A DNA stretch of 64,000 nucleotides from Puffinus mauretanicus (GCA_023333565.1 JAJKFH010002594.1:682001-746000), one strand, 5' to 3'. Counted from the first letter of the stretch, positions 1-14,900 are shown. Numbers and translations: made by a program. Notes: generated by a model not told the origin, from the letters alone.

Positions 1-1929
1 CACTCTTACATCACAAAGGGCTTCTTCACAATTGTAACTAGCCTCACAGCATAGGTGAGATGACAATCACTGTACTCTTCACTTGTAATCTTGGAGCAGA
101 AGTTTAAGTCAAGCTGGCTAAACACTTGTGCTTTGCCACTAGTTCAACATTCCCCCAGCTTTAATCACAGTTATTAAAGCGATATTGCAACATGTCTGAG
201 AAAGCACTTTGCAGGCAACAAAAGCTATGATTTGTACAGGATACCAATGAGGGATGGTTTAACGATGGATGGTTTGATCAGAAGAATTAGAAAAAACAAT
301 ATAAAAATGTTAACTGAGCTCTAGGCAACATTTCCAGTGAAATCATTAGATATTCAAAGAAGAACAGGAAAAAATAGTACGATCAAACAGAAAGATGCTT
401 GATTACGAAAACAAAGAGGTTTTACTTTAGTCAAGGCACTGTTTTTGGCCTTGTGTAGAAGCGAATGTCAGGGGTGACAGATCGGAATGTGGATCGTGAC
501 TGTGGATCATGAATAACCTTATGTGATGAGGTTTTTGCCTCACACTTGTGAGGTTTTTTATTTAATGATACATCTACAAAAATACAAAACAACAGAAGAG
601 TGACTATTGTGTGCCCCAGCATCTTCTTACATCAATTTTTTCTTCCAGCAAGAGGTACAAGCCTATGGAGACACCAAAAAGAGCAATAGAGTGCCAAGTT
701 AATGGCACTCAGGAGAGAACCTGTATGACTGAACTATATAACTTTGTGTCACAGTGCTATACAGAAATATTGGCTCCTAAGGTGAGACATCTGAATCACT
801 GGCATGCTGCTTTACAGTTTGGCACTGCACTGTTTGTGTTTTAGTACTAATCTGGTTTCCAGTAGCTCTGGGATATCTGATCTACCACTGAGAAAAAATG
901 TGCCCTAATTGGCTTTTATAAATTTTAACCCTGGCTTCCAGTTTGACTGTTGATTTCATTTCAACCTAAACGCATCAAGACAAGTAGATATTGTTTACTA
1001 TGTAGCACAAGGGAAAATGAGACTTTGTCTCAGTCGGACTCTGTGATTATCACCGTAATAAAAACAGTACCGGTCTATCATTATCAAATTAACTACTATG
1101 AGAAAAAAAAAAAAATCCATATCTTGCCTTTTTTTCCTCTATCGTAAATGGACCAAAAGATTAACACTGCATCAGTAAGCATCTTGAACTCCATTGTCAC
1201 GATGGCCTTGACCTGCCAATCAAGACTCATATACTAGGAACAGAACATATTTCTGAGAAAGATACGGAATTTCTGAATTGTCTTTTTCTCTGGAATAAAA
1301 ATACAGAGGAGCAATTTTTCTCTTATTTCAATTTGGAGAAAGGGAGTTGAAAGAAAATTCTTTCTCAAGGATCATATTTTGTGAATTACATTTGTCACAG
1401 AGAGAAAAAAATTTCTGTATGATTTTTCTTTAAAATACTGACATCATTTGACACTCTAAAATGCTTTTAATTAATGTGACACAATTAAATTGCCAAGATT
1501 CTTCTGTTTCACTACAGAATTGAAACATATTTCTTGAAAAATGTCAGTTAAAGCATGTAATTCCATTTTTTAAACTTGGTTTCTTCTCTCAGTGAAATGC
1601 TGTATTTTTAGGCCATCGATTGAGGTTAACAGTTTGGACCCAAGTCCATTTCTGCAAATATTAAAAAGAAAAAAACAGAGGCAAGCTAATGTCTAACTTC
1701 CTGAATTCCAAACATTTTGTGATTTCTCCTGGTTCACTGATGAAACTAGGTTCAGAGGTGTTTGCTAACACTATAATTTGTACTCTATGACCTTGGGAGC
1801 ATTGCTGTGTTGAAAATTGCTCCCTTGCAATACTTAAGCATGGGGAACAAAGAGGAGAAATTAGATATCTGTGTACAGTTGCAGTGCTGTGACCTCTCTG
1901 GGTCTCACAGTGAGCACATGAGTGGCAGA
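1..1929. other. Unique AT-rich DNA, no gene recognised
   Basis: I see no recognisable exon, RNA gene or transposon here. The open frames are under 80 codons, overlap on opposite strands and lack any family motif. The only low-complexity element is a short A-run near 1100. It is read as intergenic or intronic avian DNA by exclusion. A diverged old repeat or an unrecognised conserved noncoding element could be hidden here. Confidence 0.5.
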
Positions 1930-2925
1930 GAGGTGGTTGGGTAGGTCACACAACTGGAAAGCCGCGGTAGATAGATTCAGGCTCTTTAGGAAGGACAGGC
2001 CAGAGATATAAGGAGGGGGAGTTGCCCTTTATGTGAGAGAGCACAGTTCTGTGTGGAGCTTTCCTTTGGATGATGAACTAGCTGAGAGTTTATGGGTTAG
2101 GATTAGAGAGCAGATCAACATGGACAATGTTGTGGTGGGTGTCTGATACAGACCTTCTGATCACGAGCCTTGATCAGGACCAGGAGACTTGAGCCACTCT
2201 GGTATCTGCTGGCAGAGCAAGGCAGCTGGACACAAGCAATCCAGGAAGTTCTGTAGTGCATTGATGACAACTTCCTCACACAGGTGACCATGGAGACGGA
2301 GGGAAGATACTCTGCTGGATGTCATACCTACAGACAAGAAAGACATGGTCAGGAATATTAAAGGCAGGGGCAGCCTTGGCTGCAGTGACCGTGAGATGCT
2401 AGAATCCAGGATCTTGAGACAAGGCAATAAGGTAAATAACAGGATCACTACTCTGGACTTCAGGAGAGCCAACTTTAACCTGTTCAGGTACCTGCTTGGA
2501 AGAATCCCATGGGATACAGCTTTGGAGAGAAGAGGGGTCCAGGAGAGCTGGTTGATCTTCAAGGATCACCTCCTCCAAGCTCAAGAATGCTCTATCCCCA
2601 TGTACAGGAAGTGAAGCAAAGGTGGCAGGAGGCCTTCATGGAGGAACAGGTTGCTCCTGACCAAATTCAACCATAGAAAGAAAGCGTACCAGAGGTGGAA
2701 GCAGGGGCAGGTGGCCCAGGAGGAGTATGGAGACACTATCTGAGCCTGCAGTGATGGGGTTCGAAAACCCAGAGTTTATGGCAACTACATCCTCAGAGAT
2801 GTTAAAAACCTGGCTGGATCCAGCCCTGAGCAATCTGCTATAGCTGAACCTGCTTTGAACAGGGGGGGTTGGACTAGATGATCTCCATAAATCCCTTCCA
2901 ATCTGAATAATTCTGTGATTCTGTA
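1930..2925 (+). mobile_element. CR1 LINE remnant, + strand, RT domain deleted
   Basis: This is a CR1 (chicken repeat 1 type) non-LTR retrotransposon relic in + orientation. About 1930-2160 resembles the middle of the CR1 endonuclease coding region, including a phrase reading like 'gggagttgccctttatgtga' near 2019. From 2200 to about 2755 it follows the end of the endonuclease and the linker to the reverse transcriptase. From about 2790 it jumps directly to the 3' untranslated region and ends in the CR1 tail ATTCTGTGATTCTGT at 2909-2924. The RT core and C-terminal region are therefore missing, most simply by an internal deletion near 2760-2790. The 5' limit is approximate. The element is old and cannot move. 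Confidence 0.85.
2345..2614 (+). pseudogene. CR1 ORF2 fragment: end of endonuclease plus linker
   Basis: An 89-codon open stretch inside the CR1 relic reads as the last part of the apurinic-type endonuclease and the start of the region before the reverse transcriptase. It contains GCSDREMLES where active CR1 proteins have a Ser-Asp-His motif, so the conserved catalytic histidine is replaced by arginine (R at about residue 15). Further along it has TTLDFRRANF and VQESWLIFKDHLLQAQE, both typical of CR1. No RT motif follows because that part of the element is deleted. It is a dead retrotransposon gene fragment, not a host gene. Confidence 0.8.
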
Positions 2926-5900
2926 AGATAATGCATATATTGTCTGGGAGTTCCTGAAGACTGCATATATGAACTTCATTATCTTGGTTCTTTTCATGGC
3001 AGTAACTGTTAAAGACTTAGACTTTTGTAGTGACTGAAAAAATACTGCAAAAGCTAGAGTATTATATTACATATTAAAGATTTTTCAGTGCCCTTCTCTG
3101 CTCATCCTGCAGTGAAAATTACTGTTTCCCTCTTCAACTGTCAAGCCTTGGCACTTCTGAACAAGATCTAAAGCTCATGCTTTTCTCTCTGAGGGGCTCC
3201 ATTTTATCTCTGGTGCAAAGCAATACATACATCACATACATGCTCTCACTAACTACATGATGTGTTACTTGTACTTTGACTGGTTTAGCGTCATAACACA
3301 CTCTCCCTTTCTGACCATATGGTACACTGGTTTCTTTGCAACAAGGAATCATCTATTTTATAGTTTAAAATAAAATGAATCATTATCATTGAAATTATAA
3401 ACAATCGTGTTTAGGTGTTCCAGATATTAATTTCAGTGAGTTTCACAATAGCTTTTTGATGCATCCAGTCACTGCTCTATTAATCAGGTGATATGGTAAG
3501 AATTTCAGCTTCCCTACAAAAGAATGTAAGAAGTCTTATTTTGAAAATACGATGGTTTTGGGAGATGTAACGCATAATTGTCAAAGCTTTCAGATTTATA
3601 TATGGGACTCTACCACCAAGGTGGATATCACTGGCTCCTTGAATTAGTTCTCAAATGCTTAGCAGCTTAGCAACCTTTATTAGCCCAGTCCATGGTTACC
3701 AATATCACTGTTTTTTTCCATATTGGAGGCACGATTTGGCAGTTTCACCCAAGGTGTGTGTGGTTATAGCATTGATCTTAACGTCTCTTAATAAGTCTCT
3801 GATCTTAATATCCACCATAGTGCTAATCTTGCTACTATTTTCCAAGACCATGAGCCATTTCAGATCTGAAAAACATTACAATATCTGTTTCCCACATGCC
3901 TTTTAAGTCCAGCTGTATACTCTTTTGGAAAACAGCTCAGACGGAAAGCACTAAAGTATCAGACATATGCCAGACTTACTGTTTTCCTATCATTGAAGGG
4001 TGAGCGCTCTCTATCACATATGAGTAAGTGCATCTGCTTGCAAATCCTGATCCAAAATGTTCTGCTCTTGAATGATTTCTTTCAAAGTTAAAGGACTGAC
4101 TTTTTTCTTACTTACTCTCTGATTTAGCAGCTGGGGAGTGTAACTATCATACCACTGACTCCTTAAAAATGCTTTTCATTCCTATAGAGACTCCCTTTCT
4201 CCCAACACAACTTTGGAGTATATATATACAAAAGACTTGAAGCTTACAGCCTAGTAGGAAAAAAAAAAGGAATTTTTGTTTGGATGATAATTGTAGGAGA
4301 TAGCAGCAGAGAAACTATTTATGCAGACAGATGTCTAACCCTTAGGTTACACCCATTGCTTTATTTTCCGTATATTCTTTGATCAATCTGTTCATATGTA
4401 GGACTGTTGCGTCATCTATAATCCGCAATAGACTAATTCTTTCCAGTGTGCATGTAACCATTTCCCTTCCTTAAATGAAACGTTTGGGACACATGACTGA
4501 AAAGCCTTTTCCTATTTATACTCCTTTTATACTTGTGAATGTCACTAAGCTAGATATTTTGCAGCTCATGAAAAAAAGATAAAAACTTGCAATCGTATGG
4601 ATAGGCACTTAAAATTAGAATGAAACATGGGACCACTAAATTCAGTCTTCTACCACCACAGACTGCTATGGAAGGTCCAAAGTCCACAGGATATAAATTC
4701 CACATGTCCCTATACATTACTTGCCTGAAAGCACCGGCATTATTGCTATCATGCATTATAAAGAGTTGCAACCATGCTGAGTTGAGTAGAGTTAAGTTTC
4801 AGATATGTGATTCAATTCAGCTGAGCTGTGCTAGCTTAGTGGTATAGGTTGGCCTGCAACAAACATAAAGACATAAACCTTAGTTAAAGAAGTTTAAAGG
4901 AAAATGCTAGCCCTGCATCTCCAGTGGCTGGATGGAGGGCATGCAGCTTGTTACCTTCGCCCAGGGGACACATGGCAACTCTACTGAGTCGTGGTAACTG
5001 GGTTATACATCTGAGTCTATAGGGAGTCCTCAAGAATTTCAGCTGCTTTGATTCTACTGCAGTATTCACACAAGTTACTGTTATTGGGGAATCTGCAGTG
5101 CTGGGGACATAACCATTGAAAAATGAAAGAAAACGCTGCTATCACAAAGTATCTCAAATGTCACTTATGTCAGTGTTTTATAACAGAGTACATCAAAGAT
5201 ACTCTGTGCTGACTGCAAACAAAACTGTGTGACAGACAGGAATGGCAGCTTGAGATGTCTAACTGTGCTTTAAAATGTTCCAAAGCTATACGATATTTTC
5301 CATTTACTCAAGTCACTCTGTTTCTGTAAAATGATCTCCTACATCATAAAAGCCTGTATGCAAATAGACAGCAACCAAGCAGTCAAAATCTTCATGGAAA
5401 ATAAATTCTAGGTTTTTGAGAGATGCTAATGGAGGCAGCCATGTCAATGAGAAGAGTTTGCAACTTCCGGCAAAATTTAGTGACTAGGAGAGTCCTACCT
5501 CCCGTAGGACTTTGAAAATTTAGGTGATATTAATTCCTTGTGGAAGGAGGCAAATATTTCCATGTTTATTTGTTTACTCCATTGAAACGCGAACAGTGAA
5601 TAGCTTTCTGACAGAGGAACCATTAGATTGTTTGCTTGTTTTAATGTTGTGCTGCCTAGTATTACATGTAATGTTGCATCTGGAATACTAATACAATAAT
5701 TCCAGGTTAATTTGGGTCTTTATTATGTTATGTTATACCTTTATAGTGTATAAATCATTACTTATCTTGGTAGGTTATGTGCCAGGTAGTGTGCAAGAGA
5801 ACAACTGAAAAATGAATATAGGTCATTATCAGTGAAAAATAAGACTGATTTATTGTTGGTAAAAACTGACTACTCCATCTTCACAAATGGAGAGTCATGT

Positions 5901-8900
5901 CAAAGCCCACATTTTCAAGAATTCTGTCTTATTCTTTGCATTTGAAACTGCTGCTGGAGATCTTCAAAATTTCATTGTAAATCTGGTTGTTCATCAACTG
6001 ACACTCAAGTTTGGATTCACAGAGGTTTCCATTGAAAATAAAAACCACCTAAATCACATCTCTGGAGAATTTACTACATATTTTCTTGGTTAAACTTGTT
6101 CAGTAAGACCTGAAAAGTATTCATTTTGTTCCAGTTCAGTGTTCTATCTAATATGGAGGGAATGCATTTGATACAGAGATGAATAGTGTTTTAATGTTAA
6201 CTAGCATTTCATATTAATGTTTCTTATTTTGTATTTATATTCATGTATTTCATGTTAGTGCATTTTATGTTTTGCTTACATGTTGTTGGAAATTTCATAA
6301 TCACCACTGCCTCCATTTCAATGGAAACCTGGAATAAAGCAGAGACATTTAATCCAGAAGCAGACATGGGAACTAGAATATTTTGAAGAAATAAAAAGAT
6401 ATTGCAAACAAATAAAATTGAAAGTGTCAGATGAAATGATAGTGAGTACCCATACAAAAAATTTGCTTGTGAATAATATTTATTCTTCTATCACAGTCAT
6501 AATTAAGATAATATTTATACATGCAAGAATATCCACACCCAGGCTACACTATTCTTTCTACCGTCTTTACTTAGGACAGCAATCCACCTGTGTTATAACA
6601 ACAAGAGGAGAATTGTAAATCCTTTTTTTCATTTCCTTGAAGCAGCAGGAATGCAGTCCTTAATCCTCAGATCCAACTGAAAAACACTCAACCATTTTGA
6701 GAGCAAAAGGGTGCAGAGATCTTAGCATTTCAAAGTGATTCAACTGATTACCTTGACTAATAAAATGCAGATAACCCTTTTAGAATATCACATTAACCTC
6801 TTGACAATAAGCTCACTCAAAAGCATTTTTCACTATTATTATGATCACGTCTAGCTGTAAATGGCATTCACCAGCATTACTCAAATTAAACATCTAAAGG
6901 GAGCATACCAATAAAGCAGTAATGTCAATTAATTAATAGAATTAAACACAGTACATTCTTGTGGACATTTAATCAAACTAGTATTCTGTTTATTACTGTT
7001 TCACTGACAATTGTAAGAGCATAGTGACATAGCTTAAAAGCCTATATTTTGAGACTTTAAGTAGTATAATACTTGTCTGTGCAATAGGTAAGTGCTTTGC
7101 ATCTGTCTCAAAACAGATGACTGCAATGTTAATTTGATAACATTCAGACAGTCATATGCACAAACTAGTCCAGTGAGTTAGCTGGAGTACCAAAATATGC
7201 AAATATTAATACAAGTTATTTTAGGAAACTTGACTGTTGCTATTGCTTTACTTGAAGAAATAAATAAATATACTGAGCAAATTTTTTCAGTTATTTTGAA
7301 AAAATGTGCATTCTATTATGGTCTTTCTCACAGAAGCCATTAAAGGATTTCCAAAGAGCAGAAGCAGAGATTCAAAGATTTCAGCCACATGCTTAAGAAA
7401 AGATATTTTAGTAGATATTGATAGTCATTATATACTATACCTCAGATTCTCTAAAGCTCTAATCTCCCACTGGAATTGCCATACACAAGTTTAAAGTATT
7501 ACAAGTTGTTTAAATGGACCTCATTCTTCTTTTGATGTGTGAGGTTTAAAAACCTGCTAGTAATTTTACCAAATTAAAAATACTAATCAACACCAAATAA
7601 GGGAATTTTATCAGGCTTTTATAGTGAGGGATTTCTTAGAATTTTTTATTCTGCTTATCTTACATTTTAGCTTCTTTTCTGAAAAAAACCCAAAAATTTC
7701 TTTAGCCATAACTATTTCAGCTGATGGGTAAGGGAAACTCTCCTACTAAATAGTGACGGACAAAAGAAAACTAATCATCAACTGTATTGCTGTCTTTGCA
7801 ATGTTTGTTTTAGAGGGAATGAGGCACGGAGCTACAGTTGTGATGTAAAAAGCAGTCTGCTTCCTCTTCAGAACAATATTCACCTGAAATCCTTACTCAT
7901 TTGTAAAGTCAGTAATGTCATAAAATCATAAAAATATAAGAGGGAGGAAATCCCAGAGAAAGCAGCAGGATGACTTGGGAAGCTGAAAGGCTGACTTCCA
8001 AGAAAAAATTTGCAAAGCTTGGTATACATACATAAGGTATTAGAGAAGGAGTTATATTTGTGAAGAATCTCAGACATTAAAAACAAACCTGAGAAAAAAA
8101 TAAAGATCAGGAGAAGGAACATAACCAATTATAGATTCTTTCTCCTAGTGAGAGGTCTACTTAATTTCAAGCAATATCTCCCTGCTTTTTGCTGAAGGTT
8201 TATGCACAGTAGATTAATTTCTGGCTCCTTTCCTGAAGTTTTTATCTGCTTAAGTTTGTTAGCAGCAATTTGCTAGTCTAAAGGAAATTAGCTCTACACT
8301 GGTAGTGCTCTACAAATAAGAAATCAATAATAATTACTTTGCACATCAAAAGAATTAGATTGGCAACTGTTGAAACTTTTCATTTGCCAGGATAATATTG
8401 CAAAATGAATACAGTTATAGTCAAAGAAATGATTGCAACATTAAATATAGTAGATTAATTCTACATGGTTGAAACTGAGAGGCCATACACTAAACTTGGT
8501 ATCATTTACCTGTTACTCTTATTGGGATAAAAAAAGTTATTGGGATGAAAAAATGTAACTAAGGACATTTACATTAAATCACTTCCAAAATATCAGGAGA
8601 AACCCTGGATGCCAGTAGTTTGCTGTAAAAACTGGAAGGGAACCTCTGGCATATCATAATTTCAGTCACCTTTGTAATTAGCTTCAGACAGAAGAACTGA
8701 CTTATGATATTTGATACCATCTCCCAGCATAATGAAACTGCCTTTATCCATCCTTCCAGCAGAGGAAATTGTTAGCCTAAATTATTTCCCTGGCAGAGAG
8801 AAGGGCATGAAGAATATGAGAGAAAGTGTCATGGCAGAGATTTTAAGGAAAGAGAGAGGTACCAACTCTCAGCAGGTAAGAGGAATGAATGCAGACAGGT

Positions 8901-11900
8901 AGAGGCAGAGTGCAATCTAAGATAGGGAAGAAAGAAAAATGAAACACATCATATTCCCTCATGCATATGGACTTTTACTGTGGGAGCAAAAGCAGTATTC
9001 AACTCAATTTCATCAAGTGAATGAATAATAATCATGAGGAAAAGGATTATTGGGAACGACAGAATGGGACACACACAAAACTGCTGATACGTGGAGTGAG
9101 AAGAGAGTAAGAGCAAGACTAGGAGGAGGCAAAGATCCTCACACAGGCAAAGTACATGAAACAGTGACAAGAAAGGGGTTGGTTCTGGCAAGTGCACGGA
9201 GCAAGGAAAGGAAAGGGCCCTGAGGGAAAAGAGAGCAGGATACCACTCAGGCAGAGTGAATGAGAATGAGAAGCTATCGAAAAGAGGCAGAGATGTGGAG
9301 TTGCAGCCTGTCGCTAGGGAACAAGGATGTGCATTCAGGAAGTGTGTGAGAAATTAGTTTATGACATGAGCGGTGTACTCAGCCTATCACAGCATAACAT
9401 GGGCCTGGCTTCTGCGCAGTGCTCTCCAACACTGAGAAACTTTATCAGCACTTGTACTCTTCCTAACCCTCTGACTCTACACTCCTTTGGGGCTGCTGGA
9501 CTGTATAATTTTTCCAACTTGAATCTTTTGTTACATTGACTGAAGAAATTAATAAGTTTAGCTACATGTTCCTGAAAGCAAGACTTTTTTTTTTCAGGAG
9601 TAGTGTGATAGCAATAATCATGCCATGCTTATATCACTGGTTTTAAAAGGGGATTACAATTTTACAGGACTAAGGGATAGCCATCATCTACCAGTCAAGA
9701 AGGAATACGAGGAAGTCAGCTGTGCAAAAAGCACCCTAAATAAAAATAGAGGTCATTTAGCAGTTTTAAACATAAGATAAATACTCTGATCCTGAAAGCA
9801 AAAAAAAGTTTGGAGGTGTAACTTAATCAGATGTAAGATAATTTGTTTTCAAAATTAAAATGATACCTGTACATTGTAGATAATCTAAAAGAAAGTGAGC
9901 TTTGATTATTTACGTCTTTCTTGGATATATTTTTCATTCCAGCACAAGGCAGTTGTAAAAATGAACAGAATGTTCCTATCCCCAGTAACTTAGCTGCTGA
10001 TTTTTTTTCTCCTTTATTGGCTGCTTGAGAATTATCTTTAAAACGGAAGAATCAGTTCACAAGTGATGAGGGTAAGCAAGACTTATTATGCCATCAGTTT
10101 TAAGTCTCCACTTCTTTTAAGGGTGATCTCTGCTTAAAATCTATAAACAAGTGGTATAGAACAGCTTAATATGTGGCCCTTGGGATCTGGATTGGACTTT
10201 TGTGCAGAGAGGTCATTTAAACCTCAGTCCACTCTGGGAAATTTACCTGTTGTTTCAGTGGATATCAGCAACGTGTGATGCTGAACTGCATGAAACACCA
10301 AATGTGAAAAGGCTTCAATCATATTCAGCGCCACTTCAGAGACTATAGCTGAACATTACGCTGACTCTGCTAAACAGCTTTATGCAGCTTTTGTACCTTT
10401 GCAAAATTGTTAACACCCAGAAAATCGTCATTAATAAAAGAAAACCTGTTTCTGGAACTAACCACAGTCATTAACTTCATATTTGTCAATGAATTTTAAA
10501 TGGCTGCTGCTTAAAAGGAGTTTCCGTAACAAGGAAGGTGAAGGCCAACAGCTTGGATCTGTAATTTTCCCATAGCTGACTGCCTGGTTAGGTATTTGTT
10601 GCTTGTTTTACATGCAACATGTTTTACATTCTCTCCTAGAGAATTGAAGAATGCATCTTGCTATTGTTCGGATAGGACCTGGTTCATCAAAAGTGACTAA
10701 ACCCTTTTCACCTCATTGCAGAATGGGAACCTCTGGACAAGTTTCAATAGGAATGGGGAGGAGTGACGGGGTGGTATGAGAAAAAAATAAGCTAGGCACT
10801 TTTGAAAATCACACACGTATACACACACCCCACATAACTTACACAGATTGCAACTCACCTTCTTTAAAATATTTGTGAAACTATTTTTCAAATACCACAT
10901 TATTCCAAATAAAGCTTGCATACTGGGTTTCTTGGAACATATATGCTTGTTTTCTTCCATTCTTGTTCTGAAGGCGGTTTGGAGCTATTCTGGAGGAAGA
11001 ATGAGGGTAAGAAAGGGAATATGTCTCTACCTCTTAATTCACGTGAGCAGTTCCAGAGAGAGAGAGAGAGGAGGTGGGAATATTCACATGGATGATGACT
11101 GCCCAACACTGATGAGTATTATTGAATCAGAACTTTCATAAAATGCGTATTTCAAGAAAGATTTAGAGAAATATTTTGATAACACTATGAACACTTAAAA
11201 TTTAGACTACAGAAAAGCAGTTATTACAGGACTCATTCTAACTGCATGTCTTTAGTTGGTTTATTTGCTATCTTAAAAGAAGTGAAAGAAATCAAATCCA
11301 TTGTGCAATTTTGACATAATTGGGATATTCTCTTATGTCTATGAGAGTTTTAACTAAGTTACTAGAATATATGTCAAACCTTTAAGATATGACTCTGCCT
11401 GTGCTAGAAGGGGACATTGAAGTTCAACATCATATCATAAAAGGTCTTCACAATGACAAATTACTAAGTCCTAAGTCTTTACTATAGATGACTCAAAGTA
11501 AAGCCAGTGCAGCAGCTTTTGTGCCTGTTTTTTTGCATACTGTGCCAATAATTTAGTAGAGGAAGTGCAGGTTATCAACTTCTGCCAAATGAAAACATAT
11601 GATATAAATGATACCATAGCAGATATGAAGAATGGGGACAATGAAGACTGAGGGACACTGTGGGACACTGTTAAGATGTAACTATAAATGTCAGAAGGCC
11701 AGAAGAAAATGGAAAAAAAAAACCAAATCAAATACTTGTAAATGGGGAAAACCAACATCTAGGAATCAGTTAGAGATTAGCTATCTTTGAGTTGTATTGA
11801 TCAACTCTTTCACACATAAAAAGCACAGGAAATTAATATGTTGAAGAAAAACACATGCAAAATGGAAAGAAAGCCTTCACTTGAAATGAATATGCCTAAG

Positions 11901-14900
11901 GAAGTGCATTGATTGCTCAAGTTAGTGGAATGAACTGAATAGTCTCTGGAACCTTCTACATGTATTTTAAAGGATCTTTTCAGAGATTTTGGGATTTCCG
12001 GTTCAGTGAGAACTTGATCAGTTTGAAATCTCAAGATGCATATTTCAATTGAAAGCAATTATCTTTAGGTCACTGTATAAATTTGAATTAACTACCTTTG
12101 CAACGAATTCACATAAATGTAAATGTCATGTCCATGTTTACATGGGGGGAAACATGGATTCACAGACTTTTAAGATTTGAAATATTCCAGGAGAGAATGA
12201 GCATCCAGGCAAACAGTGCTTCAGATAACCCCCGAAAGATTCTTTCCCTATTAAGTATTTTCAAAAATAGGAGAAAGTCATACTTAAAAAAATTTAGCAA
12301 TATTCATAGAAATGTAACTAATTCTTTTCTTATTGACAAAGAAAATGCAAAAATCAACATTTTGTGTCCTGTTAAGATCTGACCTTAAAAAGTTTTAACT
12401 TGACAAAAAGGAAAAGAATGGAAAAGCAGTCAACACTAGCATTTGCACTTACTGGTTTTAAAAAAAAGTTAACTACTTATAAATATATTATGATAAATAC
12501 CAATTTTGCTTGCTGACTAACTCACAATTGCTTACTCTCTGAGTTTTAACTCCAGAAGCAGCACAGTAAGATCGTCTGCTAATTAATCTTCTCAAATTCC
12601 TCAAATCCTTTCTGTAAACCATTCAGGGATTGTGTGTAACTCGGAAATTTTTTTTCAGTCTTACCTTTCTAGAAAACCCTTTTACATTTCTATCTGTAAC
12701 ATAATTCCCCGCACTAGCATATTAGCTTGACAGATCAGACATCATTTGTGACTAGTCTCCAGATATCGAAACAATAAAAGTAGTTATAGCTTCCCACATT
12801 AAACAAACAGCAAAGCTTATCCTTTTCACACCACTGGACGTTTTTCTAAATGAAAGCAATTCTTCACAAACAAGAGTTCCAGTCTAATTTGCTTATGTAC
12901 AAGCTATTTCATAGGCATTTTAACACACTGTGATGTCACTCAGGACAAAGCAATTAGCCCAGTAAAAGATGGTCCCACTGAATCATTTCCAGTGAAATGC
13001 TGCTGGACTCGCTGCAAGTGAGGATGACACATATGGCATCTGCTCCACTGATCTTCAGGTGATCTCACCAAGTCTGTCATCTGGCAGCTCACCATCTGAA
13101 TACCCACTTTACAGCCACTTGCAGGAATTGAGGTGTTGATTGAAGAGGCATGTGAGGGCAGAGACAAACAACTGTGGGCAGTAGAAGGTCTGAAATGTTT
13201 CCGAGAAAAAGGACGCTGAAGTTTGTGAACAGAATGAAGTTATTGGATTGTGGCACTCTGAAGATATGAATTCAATGCACATGCCCAATGTAGCCCATTT
13301 TAATGATCTCCAGTAGCCCATTTCACTGTGTATTTTGAAGTGTTGTTTATCCTATGCATTGGCTTTATGGAGCAGGTGGGGAACTGGTTGATAAATAAAG
13401 GTGTATTGGGAGCCTTGTGGAAGACGTTGTATTCAAGGAGACGGTGATCTTGAGAAGGCCATGTCTGCTCTACTGGAGGTTTCTATTCTTGTGCACAGAA
13501 TACAAGCTCCATAAGAAAAAAAACCCACTAAAGTGAATCTAGGTATTATAATGTTCTATTAACACTATCATAATGTAATAATGGTACCTGTTTTGCTTTG
13601 TTTCCCTAGTGCTGCAAAGGAATCCCGGTGATTTTTGGCTTTTCAATATTTGAGGCACATGCTTGGTGTTGAATAATGGGAGAAGAGGAAAGTAGATAGA
13701 ATAACTTCATTTGGTATCATTTTATACTGGCCAAATTAATGTGACAATTTATTGCTAAAAGCCTGAGGACCATATCCTCAGAGACTATAACGTCTGGAAA
13801 CAGGTTAATGACTGCAAAACACAAGTTCTAGAAAATCTGGCTTCCCAGGTGCACTAAGTATTTATATTCACTAGAGAATTTGGAAAATTATTGCTGTAAA
13901 TTATTACACATTTATTTCCCTAATACTGTGAAAAACATGAATAAGTATTTTAACATCAATATTAATAATGATCTTTTAATAGTAATGGTCTCAAAGCTTA
14001 AAAGTAAGGAAAATTTACATTTTTATGGCTTGCAATGAACTGAATTGCCAGTGGTTAAAATAAAAAACAATCTCTTTAAGTGCATAATCTTTCCTCAGAA
14101 GTCATTCCAGTCCCCAGACATAATTGCCAAAGGTCAATCTTCAGTCTCAGTTATCTCTAGTCTGCTCTGAATTCATGGTAGATATTGATAAAGCATTTTA
14201 GAGATTAAAAAAAAAAAAAACAAAACACAAACCCCAGTGTATAAATGTTAAATATAATTAATATTATGTAGTCAGCTTGAAGAATGTCCTTAGTCTTTCA
14301 GAGAAGGCACATGACTATGTGAATAACTTAATTTACTGGCATAAGGAGTCAGTGATGGAGGAGATACTGCACTCTAATGCAATGCTGAGATAAAAATTAC
14401 CATTACACACACTAAATGCTATATTTAGTGTGTACAACAGTTGGAGATCTTCACAAGACAGATTATTATTGTTCAGATAATTTTAATTTTAATCAAATTC
14501 TCTGTGGAATTTTCTCGGGTTTGTTTGCTTCCCCAATATTATATTTATTTCAGTTTTGTCAGATATGTCTATATCGTGTTCTTGGTACATCAACAAACAA
14601 TTTATGCAGAAGTACATGGGCTGTACCAATTAATACCTTGGGATGTCTCCCCTATTCAACTCTCCAGTATGAATTTCCCATCCCTCCTCCCACTTCTTCA
14701 GTCTTCTCAAAAAAAAACATCAACAAAAAAAAGGCCCACCCTCTAGGAGACTCAATAAGCTGAGCAAAATACATTTGACATATATTTATTTCAACACAGC
14801 AAGGACATTATCTCATCAGGTAACAACATGCAAGTGTTAGATGGAAGAGCCTTTGTTTGCTGTCTTCACAGTATTTTATCAAAACAAGGAAGGCCTACCA

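Noticed and set aside
8711..8902. Possible exon ending in a CAGGTAAG donor
   Set aside because: No acceptor, family motif or neighbouring exon; donor-like octamers are common by chance.
12940..13321. Protein-like frames on both strands
   Set aside because: Considered a transposase or pseudogene relic, but no single frame persisted and no motif could be named.
14416..14763. 115-codon + strand frame overlapped by a 101-codon frame
   Set aside because: Two overlapping frames on the same strand with hydrophobic, low-complexity composition; neither resembles a known protein.
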